From Alectryocaccomicrobium faecavium (lineage in GTDB: Bacteria > Bacillota > Clostridia > Christensenellales > Aristaeellaceae): 5,145 nucleotides of DNA. The position numbers were made by a program, and so were the translations under genes. Shown one piece after another: positions 1 to 4,633 of the stretch. The DNA lies in NCBI GenBank assembly GCA_018713425.1, contig DVOT01000219.1:1-5145 (forward strand), given 5' to 3'. Below the pieces are notes generated by a model that saw only the letters and a list, made by a program, of their open reading frames with translations, did not search any database and was not told where the DNA came from. Each line of letters begins with the position of its first letter. Position 1 is the stretch's first letter.

Positions 1-16
1 CCCTCTTGGCGTGCTT

Positions 17-1102
17 ATGAGAAAAATCGATTGGAAAGTCGCGTTTGCGGCGCTGGGCTTGCACTGGCTGGCCGTGATCGCCGCGTATTGCGCGATGCGC
101 GCCACCACGCCTGGCACGGGGACATTGCTCGCCATGCTGGAAGCGCGTTTCACCACAGCGGGCGACGCGCCGCACTATCTCTTCCTCGCCACCGAAGGCT
201 ATCAGGCCACGGGGGAGCAGGCCAACCTCATTGTGTTCTATCCGCTGTATCCCCTTTTGATGCGCCTTTTGTCCTTCGTCACCGGCAATGCCGCCATTTC
301 CGGCATCCTCATATCGCAGGTATCCTTTTCCGCGGCCAGCGTGGTGCTTTTCCGCCTAATCGAAAAGGATCACAGCGCGCGTGCCGCCTGGCTGGGCACG
401 CTGCTGATGGTGTTATACCCTTTTTGCGTGTTCACCATGGGTGTGTTCACCGAAGGCCTCTTTTTGCTGCTCACGCTGCTCACCCTCTCCGCCATTCGCG
501 AGCGGCGCTATCTCTCCGCCGGCATATTCGGCTTTCTCGCGGCATTCACGCGCACGCAGGGCATGCTGCTGCTCGCGCCTGCGCTCTATGAATGGATCGT
601 GTCGCGCAAATCGCGGCGCGGATGGTTTGTTTTTCTCATCCCACTGGGTTTTGGCGCCTATCTGCTGCTCAACCGCGTGCTGCAGGGGAGCTTTTTCCGC
701 TTTCTGGAGCACCAGGCCGCGCCGCCCTGGTATCAAACCACGAAATGGGTTTCAGAAAATCTCGCCCAACATTTCGACATGGCGCAGGCCTATCCAGGCC
801 TTGCCTTCATCATCTATGGCGCGCAAATTGCGCTGTATTTTCTCACCGCTGCGGCCCTGTTCTATGGCTTGTGGCGCGGCACGCGCACCTGCTATCTCGT
901 ATATGGCGCGGCATACCTGATCTTCACCTATTTTTCCGGCTGGATGATCAGCGGCGGGCGCTATATGCTGGGCTGCGTTCCGCTGTTCCTCATCGCGGCG
1001 GACATCAAAAGCGCGCGCGCTGGACAGCTTTTGCTCGCCGCCAGCGCACTGCTCTTTGCCCTTTATACGTTTCTGTTTTTACAGGGGTATGCCATCATGT
1101 GA
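17..1102 (+). CDS. PIG-V-like polytopic membrane glycosyltransferase (GT-C type)
   Basis: Integral membrane protein of about 361 residues with roughly nine to eleven hydrophobic segments, the first near residues 7-27. Numbered from this ATG, visible motifs are GDAPHY (49-54) in the first large loop, where GT-C enzymes carry a catalytic acidic residue; FYPLYPLLMR (74-83); TEGLFLLL (145-152); TRTQG (178-182); and SGGRYML (312-318) near the C-terminus. This order matches bacterial relatives of PIG-V mannosyltransferases, which use lipid-linked sugars at the outer membrane face. The sugar and acceptor cannot be told from sequence. ATG at 17 is preferred because ATGA at 17-20 would overlap the TGA of a frame entering from the left edge; GTG at 11 is an in-frame alternative, and no Shine-Dalgarno is obvious for either. 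The frame is open to the left edge, so a start outside the window is not excluded. The 3' end overlaps the convergent secreted-protein gene by 8 bp. Family is fairly sure, substrate unknown. Confidence 0.75.
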   Translation: MRKIDWKVAFAALGLHWLAVIAAYCAMRATTPGTGTLLAMLEARFTTAGDAPHYLFLATEGYQATGEQANLIVFYPLYPLLMRLLSFVTGNAAISGILISQVSFSAASVVLFRLIEKDHSARAAWLGTLLMVLYPFCVFTMGVFTEGLFLLLTLLTLSAIRERRYLSAGIFGFLAAFTRTQGMLLLAPALYEWIVSRKSRRGWFVFLIPLGFGAYLLLNRVLQGSFFRFLEHQAAPPWYQTTKWVSENLAQHFDMAQAYPGLAFIIYGAQIALYFLTAAALFYGLWRGTRTCYLVYGAAYLIFTYFSGWMISGGRYMLGCVPLFLIAADIKSARAGQLLLAASALLFALYTFLFLQGYAIM

Positions 1103-2015
1103 GCGGGAGAATCATGGCGCCCTGCTGTTCCATCCAAACGATTTGTTCCCCACAATAGTACAGCAAAAAAGGCGGATAGGAACCATTGGCCAAAACATAA
1201 TCGGAGATGTGCGTGGAGAGCAGTTCCGCGTCCTGCGGCACGCATTCCCAAGTGAACGGCGCACCCTGCGGCATGAGCCAAATGTTGGCGTCCGCGGAAA
1301 CCGCGAAGGTGGCGAGCGACGGATCGTTGTTATAGATCACCATTTCGCTGGTTTCATCGCCTTCTTCTACGATAAACGTATCCAAAGAAAGTTCCAATGC
1401 GCCATCGTTCGCTTGCGCGGCGTGCAAATAGGCGTACCCTTGCCCCGTAATCGAAACGGGGCTCACGCGCAGCGCGTCGGTGAAAAACGCGCTTTCAAAT
1501 TCTTCTATTGCACCTTCCGCCTCTTCTTCGCTGGCCGTCACGGTTGTCACCAGGAAATATTCATCGTTGAGTTGCGCCACATACGATTTTTCACAATAAA
1601 AATCGCTGGTATAAGAGCCGCTCACATAGGCGAATACCTGCGTCATGGCCGCGCCCGCCTCGCCCCACGGCGCTTGCCACAGTTCTGGGCCCACCGTTTC
1701 GCGCACCACCATAACATCCATGCTGTTCATTGTGCGCTGCAAGAGATAATCCGACGCGTTCGCGGCAGAATCGCGCGGCACGAGGGAAATCAACGCATCG
1801 GCCGAAGTGGACTCACAATATAGCGTCGCCACCGTTCCCGGCGCTTCCAGATATTCCCGGGCGCTCCAATCGGGCAGGCGCTCCCAGTCGTAATCCAAGA
1901 TATATGCGGTTCGCGCGGCAATCTCCGTCACCCGTTCTTCCGGCGCCTGCTCCGCTTGCGCCAGTGGTACAAGCATTGCAAGCAGCAAAACCACTGCCAT
2001 CCACATCTTCTTCAT
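1095..2015 (-). CDS. Secreted protein of unknown function with Sec signal peptide
   Basis: A 306-residue protein. The N-terminus is a classic signal peptide: MKK, a hydrophobic core at about 4-19, then AQA followed by EQ, so signal peptidase I probably cleaves after residue 21. There is no lipobox cysteine and no later membrane segment, so it should be exported and released or loosely wall-bound. The mature part is acidic and has four cysteines (67, 141, 258, 288) that could form disulfides. It reads as two halves: residues 25-185, ending in an acidic helix-like stretch rich in Glu (162-175), and 195-306, with the pattern IYNNDPSLATF (227-237), IWLMP (245-249) and a final GEQIVWMEQQ strand (289-298). 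The second half resembles, from memory, a domain common in clostridial exported proteins; that is inference and I assign no function. Start chosen from a G-rich ribosome binding site 7 nt upstream. It has its own promoter, divergent from deoC. Confidence 0.8.
   Translation of the reverse strand: MKKMWMAVVLLLAMLVPLAQAEQAPEERVTEIAARTAYILDYDWERLPDWSAREYLEAPGTVATLYCESTSADALISLVPRDSAANASDYLLQRTMNSMDVMVVRETVGPELWQAPWGEAGAAMTQVFAYVSGSYTSDFYCEKSYVAQLNDEYFLVTTVTASEEEAEGAIEEFESAFFTDALRVSPVSITGQGYAYLHAAQANDGALELSLDTFIVEEGDETSEMVIYNNDPSLATFAVSADANIWLMPQGAPFTWECVPQDAELLSTHISDYVLANGSYPPFLLYYCGEQIVWMEQQGAMILPLT
1442..1462. repeat. Inverted repeat inside the secreted-protein gene
   Basis: GCCCCGT at 1442-1448 and ACGGGGC at 1456-1462 are perfect 7-bp inverted arms around a 7-nt loop. 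The repeat lies within coding sequence, at about residues 185-192 of the secreted protein, at the apparent junction of its two halves. There is no T-run on either side, so it does not look like a factor-independent terminator. It could be a coincidence of GC-rich coding sequence, or an RNA hairpin that slows read-through from the convergent membrane gene. Confidence 0.35.
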
Positions 2016-2020
2016 CTGCG

Positions 2021-2028
2021 TTCCCCCC
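2021..2028 (-). promoter_or_regulatory. Ribosome binding site of the secreted-protein gene
   Basis: On the minus strand the sequence reads GGGGGGAA, followed by 7 nt ending in CGCAG and then ATG at 2015. The spacing fits a Shine-Dalgarno and fixes the start directly before the signal peptide. The run of six G is unusual compared with the AGGAGG-type sites elsewhere in the window. Confidence 0.7.
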
Positions 2029-2041
2029 TTTCTCTTCTATC

Positions 2042-2070
2042 ATCATACCGGAAAAACTGTGTCATTTCAA
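2042..2070 (-). promoter_or_regulatory. Sigma-A promoter for the secreted-protein gene
   Basis: On the minus strand, -35 TTGAAA (2070-2065) and -10 TATGAT (2047-2042) are separated by exactly 17 nt, each one mismatch from consensus. Transcription should begin near 2035, giving a leader of only about 20 nt before the ATG at 2015. The promoter is back-to-back with the deoC promoter; the two -35 boxes are 18 bp apart. Confidence 0.7.
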
Positions 2071-2082
2071 GCGCTTTGCAAA
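2069..2082. promoter_or_regulatory. Overlapping palindromes between divergent promoters (candidate operator)
   Basis: AAGCGCTT (2069-2076) and TTTGCAAA (2075-2082) are perfect 8-bp palindromes sharing two bases. They sit in the gap between the divergent -35 boxes and touch the leftward -35. A regulator bound here could affect both promoters. The first palindrome has the central AANCGNT of a CcpA cre site, but the outer positions do not match well (about three mismatches to TGNAANCGNTNNCA), so CcpA binding is only a weak suggestion. Confidence 0.35.
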
Positions 2083-2088
2083 ATCCCC

Positions 2089-2117
2089 TTGAAATATTCT
2101 TTCCATCCGTGTACAAT
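2089..2117 (+). promoter_or_regulatory. Sigma-A promoter for deoC
   Basis: -35 TTGAAA (2089-2094) and -10 TACAAT (2112-2117) are separated by 17 nt. The predicted transcription start near 2124 falls at the ribosome binding site itself, so the deoC leader would be only about 15-17 nt. That leaves no room for a riboswitch or attenuator, and control of deoC should act on initiation. Confidence 0.75.
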
Positions 2118-2124
2118 ACTGCAT

Positions 2125-2133
2125 GGAGGTGAT
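2125..2133 (+). promoter_or_regulatory. Ribosome binding site deciding the deoC start
   Basis: GGAGGTGAT is an almost full complement of the 16S rRNA 3' end and lies 6 nt before ATG 2140. The reading frame stays open upstream to 2059, but those extra 27 codons would overlap the promoter and resemble no DeoC. ATG 2140 is therefore the start. Confidence 0.85.
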
Positions 2134-2139
2134 CGCAAT

Positions 2140-2784
2140 ATGGAACTGAATTCTTACATTGACCATACGCTCTTGAAGCCCGACGCCACCTACGCGCAAA
2201 TCGAAACCGTCGCCAAGGAAGCCATTGCGCACCGCTTTGCATCCGTGTGCGCCAACCCCATCCACGTAAAGCGGCTGGCCGCGCTGCTCTCTGGAACGGG
2301 CGTGCGCGTCTGCACGGTAATTGGCTTCCCGCTCGGCGCGAACGCACCCGAAGTGAAGGCCTTCGAAGCGGAAGTCGCCGTCCGCGATGGCGCGCAGGAG
2401 CTGGACATGGTGATCAACGTGGGCGCGCTCAAATCGGGCGACCTGGCCCTCGTGAAGCACGATATCGAAGGCGTGGTGCGCGCTGGGGCTGGCCACGTCG
2501 TCAAGGTCATCATCGAAACCGGCCTTTTGACCGATGAGGAAAAGCGCACGGCTTGCCGCCTCGCCAAGGAAGCGGGCGCGAGCTTTGTGAAAACCTGCAC
2601 GGGCTTTTCCGGCGGCGCGGCCAACGCCCACGACATTCGGCTGATGCGCGAAACCGTGGGCCCCGAGATGGGCGTTAAAGCCTCTGGCGGCATACGCACG
2701 CGCGAAAGCGCGCTCGAACTGATCTCGGCGGGCGCCACCCGCATTGGCACCAGTTCCGGCACAAAAATCGTGGCCGAAAGCTAA
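2140..2784 (+). CDS. deoC: Deoxyribose-phosphate aldolase
   Basis: Cytoplasmic class I aldolase that cleaves 2-deoxy-D-ribose-5-phosphate to glyceraldehyde-3-phosphate and acetaldehyde in deoxynucleoside catabolism. The 214 residues match the usual length of short bacterial DeoC proteins. Family signatures in order: IDHTLLKPDAT (7-17), SVCANP (35-40), TVIGFPLGAN (59-68), ELDMVINVGALKSG (87-100), KVIIETGLLTDEEK (122-135), FVKTCTGFSGGA (149-160), VKASGGIRT (179-187) and RIGTSSG (201-207). Lys151 is the expected Schiff-base lysine; Lys180 and Asp89 are the expected proton-relay residues, so the enzyme should be active. It stands alone between its own promoter and a downstream hairpin region with terminator-like structures; no deoxynucleoside phosphorylase, deaminase, phosphopentomutase or transporter gene is adjacent. 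Control probably acts at the short divergent promoter region shared with the secreted-protein gene. Identification is close to certain. Confidence 0.97.
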   Translation: MELNSYIDHTLLKPDATYAQIETVAKEAIAHRFASVCANPIHVKRLAALLSGTGVRVCTVIGFPLGANAPEVKAFEAEVAVRDGAQELDMVINVGALKSGDLALVKHDIEGVVRAGAGHVVKVIIETGLLTDEEKRTACRLAKEAGASFVKTCTGFSGGAANAHDIRLMRETVGPEMGVKASGGIRTRESALELISAGATRIGTSSGTKIVAES

Positions 2785-2820
2785 CGCGTACCTGAAAGAA
2801 GCAAAGGGACAAACTTGCGC

Positions 2821-2836
2821 GCCGCCAAAAAGCGGC
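2821..2836. repeat. Small hairpin downstream of deoC
   Basis: GCCGC (2821-2825) and GCGGC (2832-2836) form a perfect 5-bp stem around a CAAAAA loop. No T-tract follows, so on its own it is unlikely to terminate. It is the first of three successive hairpins in the deoC 3' region and may protect the mRNA end. Confidence 0.4.
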
Positions 2837-2858
2837 ATTGCTTAGGCATAAAATCCGC

Positions 2859-2906
2859 GAAAAAGGGACTACTCGCGTCGCATTGGCGCGTTTCCGTCCC
2901 TTTTTC
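2859..2906 (+). terminator. Factor-independent terminator 1 after deoC, possibly bidirectional
   Basis: GAAAAAGGGAC (2859-2869) and GTCCCTTTTTC (2896-2906) are a perfect 11-bp inverted repeat, and the right arm carries five T. The 26-nt interior can fold further through CGCG (2874-2877) with CGCG (2887-2890). Because the left arm starts with an A-run, the same element would read as stem plus T-run on the minus strand. It lies 75 nt beyond the deoC stop. A second copy of AAAGGGAC at 2803-2810 could pair with the same right arm. Confidence 0.6.
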
Positions 2907-2909
2907 CTG

Positions 2910-2960
2910 GGCTTTTGGGCAGCCAACCAGCATTTCTGGCGGCGGCCCAAAGGCCTTTTT
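2910..2960 (+). terminator. Factor-independent terminator 2, large compound stem-loop
   Basis: GGCTTTTGGGC (2910-2920) pairs with GCCCAAAGGCC (2945-2955) with a single G-T wobble. Inside, GCC (2922-2924) pairs with GGC (2941-2943), then CCAG (2927-2930) with CTGG (2936-2939), around a CATTT loop. Five T (2956-2960) follow at once. This is a long, GC-capped stem with a T-tract, the stronger terminator candidate after deoC, only 3 nt beyond terminator 1. Flanking GGCAGC (2918-2923) and GCTGCC (2961-2966) form an alternative outer pairing. Confidence 0.6.
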
Positions 2961-2966
2961 GCTGCC

Positions 2967-3300
2967 TTACGACGCACGTTTCGTTAAAACCATAGCTCAA
3001 ACTTAAAAAACTTCCTTTTCTCCCTCTCCTTCTCTCCCACTGCGCCTTAACATGCAGAAAAAACTTATCGTTAAATATTATTCTATAATAATCTTATTTT
3101 AATCTCGCAAATCCCAACGTCTCTATTGACGATTTCCACATATAACGCGTGCATTCTATGATTCATCGTGTGATATATTATATTTTACTTTGATTTAAAA
3201 AGCATTCCTCGCTCTTGGCTCGGAAAATTTGAGGTAAAATCCGGTTTTACAAAACTCCATCGCACTTATAACTCGCCCAATACTGGAAGAACAACAAACC
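2967..3300. other. AT-rich spacer without a recognisable gene
   Basis: About 330 bp between the deoC terminator region and the promoter of the HPr-like gene. Composition drops sharply: by hand count only 14 of 60 bases are G or C at 3061-3120. It contains an unbroken 28-nt pyrimidine tract (3011-3038); a 6-bp inverted repeat ATTATT/AATAAT (3077-3082/3087-3092) that includes a perfect TATAAT (3084-3089) but has no good -35; and a TTGACG (3126-3131) with no -10 at a suitable distance. No credible open frame, tRNA or known small RNA was recognised on either strand. It may hold upstream control elements for the HPr-like gene, or be remnant DNA. Confidence 0.6.
3234..3250. promoter_or_regulatory. 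Inverted repeat upstream of the HPr-like gene (candidate operator)
   Basis: GTAAAA (3234-3239) and TTTTAC (3245-3250) are perfect 6-bp arms around TCCGG. The element is about 55 bp upstream of the -10 of the HPr-like gene. Its right arm also supplies a TTTACA (3246-3251) that could serve as -35 for a TATAAC at 3267-3272, with a short 15-nt spacer. It could be a regulator site or part of an alternative promoter. Confidence 0.3.
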
Positions 3301-3301
3301 G

Positions 3302-3310
3302 TGGTACAAT
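3302..3310 (+). promoter_or_regulatory. Extended -10 promoter of the HPr-like gene
   Basis: TGGTACAAT is a TGn extended -10 element plus TACAAT (3305-3310). No strong -35 is present; CTGGAA at 3283-3288 is the nearest candidate with a 16-nt spacer. Extended -10 promoters often do without a good -35. The start would be near 3317, giving a leader of about 60 nt that contains the hairpin at 3319-3347. Confidence 0.5.
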
Positions 3311-3318
3311 ATCGCAGT

Positions 3319-3347
3319 CGGCGAAAGCAGGGCATTGCCCTCCGCCG
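3319..3347 (+). promoter_or_regulatory. Hairpin in the 5' leader of the HPr-like gene
   Basis: The outer stem is CGGCG (3319-3323) with CGCCG (3343-3347); the inner stem is AGGGC (3329-3333) with GCCCT (3337-3341) around an ATT loop; the left side has a 5-nt bulge (3324-3328) opposite a single C. It begins almost at the predicted transcript start and ends 15 nt before the ribosome binding site, so it leaves that site exposed. It may stabilise the 5' end of a short, highly expressed mRNA or bind a regulator. No T-run follows, so it is not a terminator. Confidence 0.45.
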
Positions 3348-3362
3348 TGGAAATAGAGGATT

Positions 3363-3369
3363 AGGAGGT
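3363..3369 (+). promoter_or_regulatory. Ribosome binding site of the HPr-like gene
   Basis: A perfect AGGAGGT lies 7 nt before ATG 3377. Its strength suggests a well-translated gene and fixes the start of this short protein. Confidence 0.85.
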
Positions 3370-3376
3370 AAACAGC

Positions 3377-3601
3377 ATGAAGCTGACTTTGAAGCTCAAG
3401 GACATGAATGAAGTGAAGCGGTTTGTCGATATCACGTCGCAGTACAGCGAGGACATGGCTCTGGTGCATGGCCGCTATGTGGTGGATGCAAAGTCGATCC
3501 TCGGCATCATTTCTATGGATCTGAATCAGCCCGTCGAGCTGGTTTGCGATCATGTGAACGATAATCTCGTAAACGATCTGAAGGACTTCCTGGCCGCTTA
3601 A
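3377..3601 (+). CDS. HPr-family protein lacking the phosphocarrier histidine
   Basis: A 74-residue cytoplasmic protein with the HPr fold pattern: strand MKLTLKLKD (1-9), helix about 11-24 (EVKRFVDITSQYS), strands MALVHGRYVVDAK (27-39), helix SILGIISMDL (40-49), strand PVELVCD (52-58) and a C-terminal helix VNDLKDFLA (65-73). Canonical HPr is about 85-88 residues and carries His15 in a loop before the first helix. Here that loop is shortened to KDMNEV and has no histidine, so it cannot pass phosphate from Enzyme I to PTS EIIA proteins. The KSILGI motif around Ser40 matches the KSIMG motif at HPr Ser46, the HPr kinase target. It is therefore Crh-like in principle: a regulatory HPr paralogue, perhaps a CcpA partner if Ser40 is phosphorylated (inference). 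It is a single-gene unit with its own promoter, structured leader, strong ribosome binding site and terminator. No PTS gene is nearby. Family fairly sure, role inferred. Confidence 0.88.
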   Translation: MKLTLKLKDMNEVKRFVDITSQYSEDMALVHGRYVVDAKSILGIISMDLNQPVELVCDHVNDNLVNDLKDFLAA

Positions 3602-3615
3602 TTCCGGCAGGAAGG

Positions 3616-3652
3616 AAGGCCCCCGCGACTTAGAGCCGCGAGGGGCCTTTTT
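3616..3652 (+). terminator. Strong terminator shared by convergent genes
   Basis: AAGGCCCC (3616-3623) pairs with GGGGCCTT (3642-3649), and CGCG (3624-3627) with CGCG (3637-3640), with a single bulged A at 3641 and a 9-nt loop. A five-T run (3648-3652) completes it. It begins 15 nt after the HPr-like stop and ends 3 nt before the convergent oxidoreductase stop. On the minus strand the stem is followed only by TTCCTTCC, so it should be strong rightwards and weaker leftwards. Confidence 0.9.
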
Positions 3653-3655
3653 GCT

Positions 3656-4633
3656 TTACGGGCGAACCTGCAGCACCACTTTGCCCACATTTTCCCCGCT
3701 TTCCAAGATGGCATGGGCCTCCTGCGCCCGTTCCATGGGGAGCACTCGGTAAATCGTAGGGCGGATTGCGCCGCTTTCCAGCTTGGGCCACACCTTTTGC
3801 ACCAATTCTTCCAGCAACGCGCCCTTTTCCGCCACTGAGCGCTTGCGCAGCATGCTGCCCTTAAAGGTGATGCCCTTGGTGAGCAAGGCGCGCAGCGGCA
3901 CCGTCGTAGTCACGCCCGCCAGCGTGCTGATCAGCACCCAGCGGCAGCCCTCGTTCACATAGGGAAAGCACTGGCCAATGGTTTCCCCCGCCAGGCAATC
4001 GATGGCTACATCCACCGGATGCCCGGCTTCGGCCTCCGCGCGAATCACATCCGCCGTAGTTTCGCGGGACAGATCGACAATTCTGTCCGCGCCAAGGTGC
4101 GCGATGCGCGCGCACAAGTCCGCCGTCAACACGCTGGTGATCACATACGCGCCAAACGCCTTCGCCATGGGAATGCCCACGCTCGCCAGCCCGCTGGCTC
4201 CCGCTGGGAAAAAGAGCGTTTCGCCCGGCTGGAATTGCCCCTCACGAAACAGGTTCAAATAGCATGTGGCGTAGGCTTCCGGCAAGCTCGCCGCCTCCGC
4301 AAAGTCCAGGCCAGCGGGAATGGGCATCACCATGGCTTCCGGCACGGCCACATATTGCGCGTATCCACCCCCTCCCAGGAGCGCGCATACCCGATCGCCC
4401 ATGCGCCAACGCTTTGCCCCTTTGCCCGTGGCCACTACGACGCCGGAAACTTCCAGCCCCATCCAGGGCGGGCATCCCGGCGGGCTGGGATATTTGCCCT
4501 GCCGCTGCAGCAGATCCGCGCGGTTGAGCGCCGCGCAATGGATTTCGATCAATACTTCTCCATCGCCAACTACTGGGTCGGCCACATCGCTCCAAACCAA
4601 CCTTTGCGCCTCATCCACCAGCATTGCCTTCAT
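3656..4633 (-). CDS. PIG3-type NAD(P)H:quinone oxidoreductase (zinc-free MDR)
   Basis: Cytoplasmic medium-chain reductase of 325 residues, close to the usual length of the PIG3 (TP53I3)/QorA-like group, which reduces quinones or reactive enones with NADPH. PIG3 signatures: NRADLLQRQGKYPSPPG (37-53), GLEVSGVVVATG (59-70), GDRVCALLGGGGYAQY (79-94), PEAYATCYLNLF (118-129), AGASG (144-148) at the start of the Rossmann fold, LGAD (180-183), GSMLRKRS (259-266) and ESGENVGKVVL (311-321). Structural and catalytic zinc ligands are absent, as expected. One oddity: where relatives usually have ASGVGT in the nucleotide-binding turn this protein has ASGLAS, so the last glycine is alanine (Ala150). Start: ATG at 4633 follows GGGAGGG by 7 nt and overlaps the upstream TGA as ATGA; an ATG 30 nt further upstream lacks such a site. 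It is the last gene of an operon entering from the right. Its true substrate is not known. Confidence 0.92.
   Translation of the reverse strand: MKAMLVDEAQRLVWSDVADPVVGDGEVLIEIHCAALNRADLLQRQGKYPSPPGCPPWMGLEVSGVVVATGKGAKRWRMGDRVCALLGGGGYAQYVAVPEAMVMPIPAGLDFAEAASLPEAYATCYLNLFREGQFQPGETLFFPAGASGLASVGIPMAKAFGAYVITSVLTADLCARIAHLGADRIVDLSRETTADVIRAEAEAGHPVDVAIDCLAGETIGQCFPYVNEGCRWVLISTLAGVTTTVPLRALLTKGITFKGSMLRKRSVAEKGALLEELVQKVWPKLESGAIRPTIYRVLPMERAQEAHAILESGENVGKVVLQVRP

Noticed and set aside
1056..1823. Long open frame on the plus strand antisense to the secreted-protein gene (255 codons)
   Set aside because: It has no ribosome binding site, is rich in Arg and His with no domain pattern, and lies opposite a gene with a clear signal peptide, promoter and ribosome binding site. 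Long antisense frames are expected in GC-rich coding DNA.
2066..2079. CcpA cre site between the divergent promoters
   Set aside because: The core fits, but about three of the fixed outer positions of TGNAANCGNTNNCA do not match. It is listed only as a palindromic candidate operator.
2059..2139. N-terminal extension of DeoC by 27 codons
   Set aside because: It would place coding sequence over the deoC promoter and ribosome binding site, and the extension is unlike any DeoC N-terminus.
2062..2838. Long open frame on the minus strand antisense to deoC (258 codons)
   Set aside because: It covers the whole of deoC and its promoter, has a composition typical of a codon shadow, and lacks a start signal. 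deoC is unmistakable on the other strand.
2967..2993. Eight-codon minus-strand frame next to the purine-rich tract, like a leader peptide before a hairpin
   Set aside because: The purine tract is about 17 nt from the ATG, too far for a ribosome binding site, and no minus-strand gene follows for it to control; deoC lies there in the opposite sense.
2815..3006. 63-codon frame with a TTG start in the deoC downstream spacer
   Set aside because: It runs straight through both terminator-like hairpins, its start has no proper Shine-Dalgarno, and its product matches nothing I recognise. The DNA is better explained as RNA structure.
3126..3162. Promoter built from TTGACG (3126-3131) and TATGAT (3157-3162)
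   Set aside because: The spacer would be 25 nt, too long for sigma-A; no -10 exists at 16-18 nt.
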